Source of the DNA: Candidatus Helarchaeota archaeon | GTDB taxonomy: Archaea; Asgardarchaeota; Lokiarchaeia; Helarchaeales; HEL-GB-A | Length of the DNA stretch: 7,253 nt | Reading direction: 5' to 3' | Assembly: GCA_013375405.1 (NCBI GenBank) | Contig: JABXJU010000215.1 | Span: 1 to 7,253 of the forward strand | In this document: positions 1 through 6,444 of the stretch, one piece after another | Numbering within the stretch: the first letter of the stretch is position 1 | Layout of the letters: every line of letters starts with the position of its first letter | Translations under genes and position numbers: made by a program | Notes under the pieces: generated by a model | Told to the model about the DNA's origin: nothing | Databases searched by the model: none | Seen by the model: only the letters and a program-made list of their open reading frames with translations

Positions 1-886
1 CGAGTCCCGCTACTGTCGCGGGGGGGGCGTCGAGATAGTCGAACGCATCCTCTACAATAACTCTAGTAAATTCTCCACATAAACCGCCAGTTTTATTTGC
101 TTCATGGACAATGACGACCCGGCCCGTTTTTTTAACCGAATTTGCGATTGTTTTTCTATCAAGGGGCCGTAATGTTCTTGGATCCACAACTTCTGCAGAA
201 ATTCCCTCTTTAGCTAACTCTTCTGCTGCATTAAGCGCCTTTAATACCATTAAGGAAGTTGCTAAAATGGTTACATCGCTTCCTTCTCGTTTCACATCCG
301 CTTCACCAATTGACACGAGATATTCTTCTTCTGGAACGGGACCAGAGGTCTTGTAAAGGTATTTCTGTTCAAAAAACATGACAGGATTGGGGTCACGGAT
401 GGCACTTTTCAACAATCCTTTGACATCGTAGGGAGTGCTAGGTTGAATCACGATTAGTCCAGGGACATGGACAAACCATGCTTCGAGGCTTTGGGAATGA
501 TGGGCGCCATAATTACCAGCCGCGCCATAATTAGTGCGAACGACAATGGGGACCGAAGCTTGTCCACCAAACATGTAATGGATTTTCGCCGCTTGATTGA
601 CAATTTGATCCATAGCAAGGGTGAGCAAGTCACCAAACATGATTTCTGCAACAACACGCAAACCTGTGAGAGAGGCGCCAACAGCACACCCTACTATAGC
701 CGCTTCGGAAATAGGGGTATTCCGGACTCGCTCTTCACCAAATTCTTCTTGGAGTCCTTTGGTTACTTTAAAAGCTCCTTGCCATTGCTTTCCAATATCT
801 TCACCAATAAGAACTAGATCGGGATCTCGAATCATTTCTTCGCGTAGTGCTTCATTTTCTGCTTCATTATATTTAATTTGACGCAT
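1..886 (-). CDS. TPP-dependent 2-oxoacid/acetoin dehydrogenase E1, beta subunit (3' end outside window)
   Basis: This is the beta subunit of the heterotetrameric E1 enzyme that decarboxylates a 2-oxoacid (or cleaves acetoin) on thiamine diphosphate and passes the acyl group to lipoyl-E2. The frame is open from ATG at 886 to the left edge, giving 295 residues of a family usually about 325 long, so only about 30 are missing. Seen: MRQIKYNEAENEALREEM at the N-terminus; TPISEAAIVGCAVG (57-70), whose Glu61 matches the glutamate that activates the TPP aminopyrimidine; GAHHSQSLEAWFVHVPGL (127-144); PSTPYDVKGLL (149-159); and the C-terminal transketolase domain with DPRTLRPLD (235-243) and HEANKTGGLCGE (261-272). 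The start codon directly follows the alpha-subunit stop, and AGGTGA (plus coordinates 891-896) lies 4 bases upstream, so translation is probably coupled. Substrate (pyruvate, branched-chain oxoacid or acetoin) cannot be fixed from sequence alone. Confidence 0.93.
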   Translation of the reverse strand, partial: MRQIKYNEAENEALREEMIRDPDLVLIGEDIGKQWQGAFKVTKGLQEEFGEERVRNTPISEAAIVGCAVGASLTGLRVVAEIMFGDLLTLAMDQIVNQAAKIHYMFGGQASVPIVVRTNYGAAGNYGAHHSQSLEAWFVHVPGLIVIQPSTPYDVKGLLKSAIRDPNPVMFFEQKYLYKTSGPVPEEEYLVSIGEADVKREGSDVTILATSLMVLKALNAAEELAKEGISAEVVDPRTLRPLDRKTIANSVKKTGRVVIVHEANKTGGLCGEFTRVIVEDAFDYLDAPPATVAGL

Positions 887-1852
887 CTACTCACCTACAT
901 AAACATCTTCTAGACAAGTTTCTACAGGTCCTTTTGGACTTTCTTGGGCGAAATCGACGGCGTGATCAATAGTATCCATGGCATCTTTTTCAATCGAAAC
1001 GAGAACTTTCTCTTTAATTTTGAAATCTAAAAGTTTTGCTCGATAAAGCTTAATAGGATCTTTTTTTAACCATTCTTCAACTTCTTCTTTTGGTCGATAT
1101 GCCGCAGGATCATATTTTGAATGACCTTTGATTCGATAAGTTTTGCATTCGATTAGAGTTGGCCCTTGGCCTGCCTTTGCCCGCTCAACTGCCTCTTTAC
1201 CTTTTTGATAAACATCAATGACGTCATTTCCATTGGCTACTACTCCTGCAATCCCATATCCAATCGCTCGTTTTGCTATATCATCTACTGCAGTTGCAAT
1301 TGTAATGCTTGTTCCCATCGCATATAGATTATTTTCACACACAAAGAGAACAGGGAGTTTCCAGACACCAGCTAAATTTATTGCCTCATGAAATCCTCCC
1401 GTATTAGAGGCTCCATCCCCAAAGAAGCATGCTACGACTCGTTTATTATGATATTTTAATTTACATGATAAGCCTGCACCTGTTGCAATAGGGATTCCTC
1501 CACCAACTACCCCGTTTGCCCCCAAAATTCCGAATTTAAAATCTGCGATATGCATTGAGCCACCCTTTGCTTTGCAATATCCCGTTTCTTTGCCGAAAAG
1601 CTCTGCCATCATTCGATCGGGGGATGCTCCCTTTGCAAGAACATGCCCATGCCCGCGATGGGTGCTGGTTATAAAATCATCATCTGTTAAATTAGCCATA
1701 ATTCCAGTTGCAATTGCTTCTTGACCTAGATAGGTATGCAGAGTCCCAGCAATTACACCTGTTCCGAAAATTTCATAAGATCTCTCTTCAAAATTCCGAA
1801 TAAGTAACAATTTCTTATACATTTCTAAAAGTTTTTTTTGCGGAATATCCAT
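887..1852 (-). CDS. TPP-dependent 2-oxoacid/acetoin dehydrogenase E1, alpha subunit
   Basis: This is the 321-residue alpha subunit of E1, full length for the family. It carries the TPP/Mg motif exactly: GDG at 145-147, then 26 residues, then NN at 174-175. Other family blocks seen are THRGHGH (64-70), GKGGSMHIAD-like AKGGSMHIAD (95-104), GANGVVGGG (111-119) and a phospho-loop-like KGHSKYDPAAYR (242-253). The GHGHVLAKG and ILGANGVVGGG blocks, and the Lys after GHS, recall acetoin dehydrogenase AcoA-type E1 more than classical pyruvate dehydrogenase. That is my reading from memory of the families and is not decisive. The ATG has GGTGA (plus 1859-1863) 6 bases upstream. It sits 21 bases after the dehydrogenase gene and abuts the beta gene (TAG directly followed by ATG), so the three form one transcription unit. 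Works in the cytoplasm with a lipoyl E2 and E3 not seen here. Confidence 0.95.
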   Translation of the reverse strand: MDIPQKKLLEMYKKLLLIRNFEERSYEIFGTGVIAGTLHTYLGQEAIATGIMANLTDDDFITSTHRGHGHVLAKGASPDRMMAELFGKETGYCKAKGGSMHIADFKFGILGANGVVGGGIPIATGAGLSCKLKYHNKRVVACFFGDGASNTGGFHEAINLAGVWKLPVLFVCENNLYAMGTSITIATAVDDIAKRAIGYGIAGVVANGNDVIDVYQKGKEAVERAKAGQGPTLIECKTYRIKGHSKYDPAAYRPKEEVEEWLKKDPIKLYRAKLLDFKIKEKVLVSIEKDAMDTIDHAVDFAQESPKGPVETCLEDVYVGE

Positions 1853-1873
1853 ATAGTATCACCATTCAAAAAA

Positions 1874-2932
1874 CTAAGGTATTATAGCCGTTTTAATACC
1901 TTTTTGTTCAACTAAATTGTCTAATATTTTATCAAGTTCGTCTAATTTTAATGTTTCAGTAATAAAAATATCTGTATTTATTTTTCTATTAGCCAATAGA
2001 TTTATTGAGGCATGTACATAACGCGGGGTGGTGTGAAAGACTCCAATTAACGTCAATTCATTATAGTGCAAGAGGGCCGTATTAACCGAAATATCAGAGG
2101 TGGGAGGTGGCCCCCCGAAAAAATTGACGAGCCCTCCTTTTCTTGCCATCTTAATAGTGGTTTCCCAAGTTTCGGGATACCCGACGGCCTCTACTGCGAT
2201 ATCTGCTCCTCGCCTCTCATCTGTATGATCTTTAACCGCCTGAATAATATCTTTTTCTTCATTCGCATTTAAAACAACGTCAGCTCCAACTTTTTTGGCC
2301 AATTCCAATCGTTCATTCTTTAAATCTACTTGAATGATTTTGGCTCCTTTGTTTTTTACTAGACTTGTCCAAAATAGTCCAATGGGTCCTGCACCGTTTA
2401 TTACAACAGTATCTCCTAGCCCAATATTTGAACGTTCCACACCCATCAAGACACAAGATAGTGGTTCAGTTAACGCCGCTTCCGCAAAGGACAGATCTTT
2501 TGTATCGAAAGGAACCATATTTCTACAGTGCACAATTTCCTTAGGGACTTTTAAAAAATCAGTCCAGGTGCCCCAATTCCAAGTAATATTTTCACATAAA
2601 CTATGTCGCCCAATTTTGCAATAAAAACATTTCAAACAGGGCCCGGAATCATGCACATAAACTGGCTGCCCAATTTCATAATCCGTGACATTTTTTCCAA
2701 GTTGATAAATTTCACCAGCGATTTCATGCCCAAAAATCGTGGGAGGTTTAAAATAGGCAGGATATTTTTTACCTGATCGTAAATATAACTTCCGATCGGT
2801 CCCACAGGTCGTCGTTGCCTTAATTTTCACCAAAACTTCATCATCTGAAATTTTTGGGATAGCAGTTTCTTCCAACACGACATTCTTAGGTCCATGAAAC
2901 ATAGCTGCTCTCATAGTTCTATTCGTTGTCAT
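1874..2932 (-). CDS. Zinc-dependent medium-chain alcohol/polyol dehydrogenase, NAD(H)-type
   Basis: This 352-residue MDR-superfamily enzyme oxidises an alcohol or polyol using NAD(P)+. Seen: Cys43 in TTTCGTD, GHE at 68-70 and Glu156 in LTEPLSC as catalytic-zinc ligands; a full structural-zinc set Cys99, Cys102, Cys105, Cys113 (CxxCxxCx7C); Rossmann glycines GAGPIG (180-185); and Asp203 at the end of the second strand (QVDLKNER), which favours NAD over NADP. The frame continues upstream to 3034, but I place the start at ATG 2932. GTGAGG (plus 2939-2944) lies 6 bases before it, the upstream residues look non-conserved, and the length then fits the family (about 340-350). Closest classes by eye are threonine, sorbitol and 2,3-butanediol dehydrogenases. 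Being first in an operon with TPP E1 genes makes an acetoin-forming butanediol dehydrogenase attractive but unproven. Confidence 0.92.
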   Translation of the reverse strand: MTTNRTMRAAMFHGPKNVVLEETAIPKISDDEVLVKIKATTTCGTDRKLYLRSGKKYPAYFKPPTIFGHEIAGEIYQLGKNVTDYEIGQPVYVHDSGPCLKCFYCKIGRHSLCENITWNWGTWTDFLKVPKEIVHCRNMVPFDTKDLSFAEAALTEPLSCVLMGVERSNIGLGDTVVINGAGPIGLFWTSLVKNKGAKIIQVDLKNERLELAKKVGADVVLNANEEKDIIQAVKDHTDERRGADIAVEAVGYPETWETTIKMARKGGLVNFFGGPPPTSDISVNTALLHYNELTLIGVFHTTPRYVHASINLLANRKINTDIFITETLKLDELDKILDNLVEQKGIKTAIIP

Positions 2933-2938
2933 AGAATT

Positions 2939-2944
2939 CCTCAC
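2939..2944 (-). promoter_or_regulatory. Shine-Dalgarno site fixing the dehydrogenase start
   Basis: GTGAGG on the minus strand ends 6 bases before ATG 2932. It supports this start over the longer frame beginning at 3034, which would overlap the 5' end of the divergent peptidase gene. Confidence 0.7.
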
Positions 2945-3005
2945 TGAAAAAAATGATAAATAACGATAAAAACTGTATGGTATTGAATGTATTTTGAAAT
3001 GTGCA
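2945..3005. promoter_or_regulatory. Divergent promoter region, dehydrogenase operon / M28 peptidase
   Basis: This short A/T-rich spacer separates genes read in opposite directions, so both promoters should lie here. Plus-strand ATAAATAA (2956-2963) is a possible TATA box for the peptidase, with a start site expected near 2985-2990. Minus-strand TTTTTAT (plus 2966-2973) is a possible box for the dehydrogenase operon. Assignments rest only on composition and on distance to the start codons, so the exact boxes are weak calls. Confidence 0.35.
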
Positions 3006-3010
3006 AGGTG
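3006..3010 (+). promoter_or_regulatory. Shine-Dalgarno site fixing the peptidase start
   Basis: AGGTG lies 7 bases before ATG 3018. It favours that ATG over the in-frame TTG at 2994, which has no comparable purine motif in front of it. Confidence 0.65.
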
Positions 3011-3017
3011 CCTAAAA

Positions 3018-4250
3018 ATGAAATGTGATGACACGTGTCGCGATTATATGTATAATTTCATAAAGCGAGTGTGTGAAGAAATTGGACCCCGGTCCTCCGC
3101 GACCCAAAAAGAACATGAAGGCTTAAAGTTGATTGAAGGAGAACTCAAAACTTTTGCTGATGACACCTTTCGAGATGATTTTGAATGTCATCCTGGGGCT
3201 TATCCTAAAGGCAACGCATATTTAGCATTAACTTTCATTCTAGCAGCCCACGTTGGATACTTTATCCAACCAATTTTTACGCTTGTTTTTGTGGCACTCG
3301 GCATCCTCTCTTTCTTTGCAGAACTCTTTTTGATGAAGGAAGCCGTGGATTTTCTATTTCCAAAAAAGCGTTCTTGGAATGTATTTGGCAAGGTAAAACC
3401 TACGAACGAAACGCGTAAAATCATAATCATGGGGGGCCACTCTGATTCAGCGTATTCTTTCCCTTGGTATCCAAAATACAGAAATAAAATTGTTAGATTA
3501 ACCTATAGCGCAATTGCAGGGATTGTTATTCTCCCTGTTTTGGCAAGTATTAAGTTATTCAATGTTGGTTTTTCCTTCTTTTCATGGACATTCATTGATT
3601 GGTTCTATTTTATCGCGTTAGGGGGATCCATTTGGGGATATTATGTCTTATTAAATTATTTTACTAGTGAAGTCGTAGACGGAGCTAACGACAATCTTTC
3701 TGGGGTGGCAGTCTCTCTCGCTGTTGGAAAATACTTAGCTCAACATCGTCCAAATTATGTGGAGACGTGGATCGGCGCATTTGGATGTGAGGAATGTGGA
3801 CAACGCGGATCGAAAGCTTTCGTCAAAGCTCATGCCAACGAGATCCAAAATAGCTACACGCTAATACCAGAAAGCATTGGATCTGGGGATTTCATTGCTA
3901 TCATCAAAAGAGAATCAATGTGTTTCACGGACCATTCAAAGCCCTTAGTAGAAAAAATTGAGAAAGTAGCGAGATCGCTGCTAATCGGTGCGACCTTCAA
4001 GGGGAAAAAATTCACCCCAGCTGTCAGTGGTAATCAACCTTATGCAGATACTGACGCAATGCGATTCTCTGAAAAAGGATTCGAAGCCACAGCCTTTTTA
4101 GGGCTTAGTAAGGAGGATCATTTCCCAGTAGTCTGGCATGAGAAAGCAGACACGTATACCTGCATCAATAAAAAAATTATCGGCGATGTGGCTGAAATTA
4201 TTCTTCAATTTATTATTAATTTAGATGAAGAGCTCGCGAAGGAATCATAA
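3018..4250 (+). CDS. Membrane-embedded M28-family zinc metallopeptidase
   Basis: This 410-residue protein belongs to the M28 (aminopeptidase Y/S-like) clan, which uses two co-catalytic zinc ions to remove residues from peptides. The full ligand set can be read in order: H141 and D143 in GGHSDSA, bridging D225 in GANDNLSGVA, the Glu pair E258-E259 in GCEECGQRGS, D346 in ADTDAMRF, and H374 in HEKADT (H368 is an alternative). Unusually, two hydrophobic hairpins interrupt the domain: about residues 68-104 before the first ligand, and about 159-179 plus 190-214 between H141/D143 and D225. With an even number of passes all zinc ligands stay on one face of the membrane. No signal peptide is obvious. 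The start at ATG 3018 rests on AGGTG upstream; an in-frame TTG at 2994 would add eight residues (KCARCLK-type). Specific substrate unknown. Followed 86 bases later by a GTPase gene on the same strand. Confidence 0.85.
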   Translation: MKCDDTCRDYMYNFIKRVCEEIGPRSSATQKEHEGLKLIEGELKTFADDTFRDDFECHPGAYPKGNAYLALTFILAAHVGYFIQPIFTLVFVALGILSFFAELFLMKEAVDFLFPKKRSWNVFGKVKPTNETRKIIIMGGHSDSAYSFPWYPKYRNKIVRLTYSAIAGIVILPVLASIKLFNVGFSFFSWTFIDWFYFIALGGSIWGYYVLLNYFTSEVVDGANDNLSGVAVSLAVGKYLAQHRPNYVETWIGAFGCEECGQRGSKAFVKAHANEIQNSYTLIPESIGSGDFIAIIKRESMCFTDHSKPLVEKIEKVARSLLIGATFKGKKFTPAVSGNQPYADTDAMRFSEKGFEATAFLGLSKEDHFPVVWHEKADTYTCINKKIIGDVAEIILQFIINLDEELAKES

Positions 4251-4336
4251 TCCATCAGAAACAATTAAAAATTCATACAATAATATTTTATTTAATTCAT
4301 TTTCCTATGAATACTGATGAAAGGGTGAATGACAAA
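4251..4336 (+). promoter_or_regulatory. A/T-rich leader with possible promoter of the GTPase gene
   Basis: The 86-base gap between the peptidase stop and the GTPase start is strongly A/T rich. ATATTTTATTTAAT (4283-4296) resembles an archaeal TATA box and would place transcription start near 4315, about 20 bases before the chosen start codon. GGTGA (4324-4328) follows, 8 bases before ATG 4337. The GTPase may therefore have its own promoter as well as read-through from the peptidase gene. Confidence 0.4.
4324..4328 (+). promoter_or_regulatory. Shine-Dalgarno site fixing the GTPase start
   Basis: GGTGA lies 8 bases before ATG 4337. The in-frame ATG ten codons upstream (4307) has only T-rich sequence in front of it, so the shorter protein is preferred. 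Confidence 0.65.
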
Positions 4337-5455
4337 ATGATTCCGGAAGATATTCAAAAATTCCTAAAGGATGTACCCGCTGATTTAGAAGAAACTGAAG
4401 AAGTTTTGAAATTACCTATTAAACACATTAAGGACATACCCCCAGAAAAGCAAAAGATACTTGTAAATACACTTAGTGTAAAAACAATTTTCGATTTTGC
4501 CAATAAAGTGTTGACAAGCTCCAATATCCACCTATTAAAAATTCTAGATATTGATGATATTGCATTAGAGAAATGGCAAGCCATAGCAAATTACATTTCT
4601 AAGTTAGTTAAAGGCACAGCCGATCTCGTCTTTAACATGAAAATCCTGTTGGCTGGATTGGAAAACGCCGGAAAAACGGCTTTATTGAATGTATTGACAA
4701 AAAGATTCGAGATTTCCAATTTAAAACCTACGATTTCAATGAATATAGCGCAAATGACGTCGGAGAATGTCACGTTTGCGATTTGGGATATGGGCGGGCA
4801 GGTACGCTATCGGGATGATTATATAAAAAATCCCGAAAAGTATTTTGTTGGAGTTAACATCCTTATTTATGTAATCGACGTTCAAGATAAAGAAAAATAT
4901 GATGAATCTAAGCAATATCTCGTTAAAATACTTGAAATTTTAGAGACTTTCGAGGAATACCCTGAATGTTTTATTTTTCTTCATAAAGCAGATCCGCAAA
5001 TTATCGAAGGGATCCAGGATGACTTAGAAAATTTGGAGAAGATGGTTGAAGAAATATTTTCCAGTCGCGAATTTCAATATCGTACCTTTCAATCATCTAT
5101 CTATAATGCCGTACTCACGAGTAGTAATATAGCAAAATCCCTGTCTAATCTATTTTCTATGGCTAAACAAGAGGAAGGCTCCCCAACACTCCTAAAAAGT
5201 CTCGAGCTAATATATGACAATTTCATTGGATTTTCCTATCTCACAGAGAATAAATTCCAAAATCTTGAAAATCGAATAGATAACCTTGAAGCTCAGAATC
5301 GTCACCTAATAAGCATTATATCCAAAGGTGAAGCGATAGAAGTTCTTAAAGAAAAACCTCTAGAGGGTATGGAGAAGCCCACCCTGCCTCCACGTGCGGC
5401 ATTAGTTCAGGAATTAAAACAGCTTTTTCGTAAAAGTAGGGACGACAGCTCTTAA
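4337..5455 (+). CDS. Arf/Rag-like small GTPase with N-terminal helical domain and C-terminal coiled coil
   Basis: This 372-residue protein has a Ras-superfamily G domain at about 100-275. Motifs: P-loop GLENAGKT (107-114), close to Arf GLDAAGKT; switch-I Thr132 in KPTIS, as in Arf PTIG; switch-II WDMGGQ (150-155) with the usual catalytic Gln; G4 HKAD (216-219) in place of NKxD, as in Rag/Gtr HKMD; and G5 SSIYN (253-257), like Rag TSIW. A short insert NPEKYF follows switch II. Before the G domain is a roughly 95-residue helical region whose pattern (IPPEKQKILVNTLSVKTIFDFA, then IDDIALEKWQAIANYI) resembles helix-hairpin-helix/DUF4332-like modules. After it, about 302-330 (YLTENKFQNLENRIDNLEAQ) has heptad spacing of a coiled coil, then a Pro-rich linker and a basic C-terminal helix. 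No N-terminal Gly2 or C-terminal Cys for lipidation. Likely a cytoplasmic or membrane-surface switch; partner unknown. It ends 31 bases from a convergent gene. Confidence 0.88.
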   Translation: MIPEDIQKFLKDVPADLEETEEVLKLPIKHIKDIPPEKQKILVNTLSVKTIFDFANKVLTSSNIHLLKILDIDDIALEKWQAIANYISKLVKGTADLVFNMKILLAGLENAGKTALLNVLTKRFEISNLKPTISMNIAQMTSENVTFAIWDMGGQVRYRDDYIKNPEKYFVGVNILIYVIDVQDKEKYDESKQYLVKILEILETFEEYPECFIFLHKADPQIIEGIQDDLENLEKMVEEIFSSREFQYRTFQSSIYNAVLTSSNIAKSLSNLFSMAKQEEGSPTLLKSLELIYDNFIGFSYLTENKFQNLENRIDNLEAQNRHLISIISKGEAIEVLKEKPLEGMEKPTLPPRAALVQELKQLFRKSRDDSS

Positions 5456-5471
5456 AAAATTCCTTTTTTTT
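5454..5471. terminator. Bidirectional oligo-T terminator between convergent genes
   Basis: The 31-base gap between the GTPase stop and the epimerase stop holds T8 on the plus strand (5464-5471), and A6 at 5454-5459 that reads as T6 on the minus strand. Archaeal RNA polymerase terminates at such T tracts. No clear hairpin is seen. Confidence 0.6.
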
Positions 5472-5486
5472 CTCGGAAAATAGATT

Positions 5487-6326
5487 TCAGACTACTTTTT
5501 CAAAATATCTCAATTGATCAATGCATTCTTGCGCGTAAAGATCCAAAACTGTTGGATCTAACTGGCTTAAATCATAGACATCGGCTCCAGTAGGGGGAAG
5601 AGGTTCCATAGCCAGATATCCTTTAAACTCAATTTCTTTTAACGACCGCATAATGCCTTTGAAATCTGTATGTCCACGGCCAACGGATTGTCGATTACTA
5701 TCGCCTACATGAAGGTGAATCAATTGCTTTCCAGCAATTCGAATTGAAGCTGGCGGATCTGCTTCTTCGATATTCATGTGAAAAGTGTCTAGCATGAGTT
5801 TGACACCTTCAGAATTTACTTCCTGAACAAATTTTAACCCATCATGAACGTTATTAAGCAAAAATAGTTCATATCTGTTAATTGGTTCAATTGCGATCGT
5901 GATCCCATTATCAATGGCAGTTTTTGCGAGCTTTTTGACTGACTCTATTCCATAGTCCCATTCTTTTTTATGAAGTTGTTTAACTTTTCCACATCCTCCC
6001 ACCACACAAATGAAAGTTTTCGCACCAAGTTTATTGCCAAATTCTAAAGCACTCTCCCCATATTTTATGCCCAGCTCCCGAACTTTTGGATCTGGATTCG
6101 CCAAATCTCGCGTCTTCATATGGTCTGAATCATCCCATGGCCACATTCCACAAACGGTACTAACTTCTAGATTATTACTTGAAAAGAGGTCATTCAACTT
6201 CTTAACATCATAGTCACTGGGTTCTCCCTTGATTTCAATGCCATCATACCCATATTTTACTAATCGCTCGACTGTTTTTTCAATGGATTCGCTACCATAT
6301 ATCCAATTTGAAACTGAATATTTCAT
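5487..6326 (-). CDS. Sugar epimerase of the D-tagatose/D-psicose 3-epimerase family (TIM barrel)
   Basis: This 279-residue AP-endonuclease-2/xylose-isomerase-like TIM-barrel enzyme probably interconverts ketoses at C3. The metal-site residues are Glu147 (IAIEPINRYE), Asp180 (LMLDTFHMNIEE), His206 (HLHVGDSNR) and Glu241 (LAMEPLPP). Their spacings of 33, 26 and 35 match those I recall for Pseudomonas D-tagatose 3-epimerase (152, 185, 211, 246) and Agrobacterium D-psicose 3-epimerase. GRGHTDF (217-222) and WPWDDSD (62-68) are also typical. The frame is open upstream to 6386, but I start at ATG 6326, where family similarity begins (MKYSVSNWIYG); a weak GGATGG lies 7 bases before it. Substrate could be tagatose, psicose, ribulose or a phosphorylated or acidic analogue; hydroxypyruvate isomerase-like activity is a less likely alternative. 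It is convergent with the GTPase and divergent from the next gene. Confidence 0.88.
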   Translation of the reverse strand: MKYSVSNWIYGSESIEKTVERLVKYGYDGIEIKGEPSDYDVKKLNDLFSSNNLEVSTVCGMWPWDDSDHMKTRDLANPDPKVRELGIKYGESALEFGNKLGAKTFICVVGGCGKVKQLHKKEWDYGIESVKKLAKTAIDNGITIAIEPINRYELFLLNNVHDGLKFVQEVNSEGVKLMLDTFHMNIEEADPPASIRIAGKQLIHLHVGDSNRQSVGRGHTDFKGIMRSLKEIEFKGYLAMEPLPPTGADVYDLSQLDPTVLDLYAQECIDQLRYFEKVV

Positions 6327-6432
6327 TAGAAAACCATCCTTCGATCCTAATACATTTAAAATTAAGGATATACAAAATAAAGTCACTAGACTTAAAAAAT
6401 AAATTCCACCTACTAATTAAAATTTCACAATT
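6327..6432. promoter_or_regulatory. Divergent promoter region, sugar epimerase / proline-rich gene
   Basis: This A/T-rich spacer lies between two outward-reading genes. TTAAAAAATAAA (6392-6403) is a candidate TATA box for the plus-strand gene, implying transcription start near 6422 and a leader of about 20 bases. On the minus strand the segment 6381-6367 reads TTATTTTGTATATCC, a candidate box for the epimerase, implying a start near 6346 and again a leader of about 20 bases. Positions are consistent with the Shine-Dalgarno sites, but the boxes are inferred from composition only. Confidence 0.4.
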
Positions 6433-6437
6433 GAGGG
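6433..6437 (+). promoter_or_regulatory. Shine-Dalgarno site in front of a TTG start
   Basis: GAGGG ends 7 bases before TTG 6445 but only 1 base before TTG 6439, so 6445 is the likely start. The frame has no ATG until 44 codons further in, which would remove most of the N-terminal domain. Confidence 0.65.
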
Positions 6438-6444
6438 TTTGAAT

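Noticed and set aside
111..881. Several open frames on both strands over the left end (for example 111-356 plus, 467-817 plus, 454-687 minus)
   Set aside because: They overlap the E1 beta coding frame, which has clear family motifs from 886 to the left edge; the others show no recognisable protein pattern.
2933..3034. 34-residue N-terminal extension of the dehydrogenase, which could look like a leader or targeting peptide
   Set aside because: It overlaps the 5' end of the divergent peptidase gene, and a good Shine-Dalgarno site precedes ATG 2932, so the extension is probably untranslated spacer.
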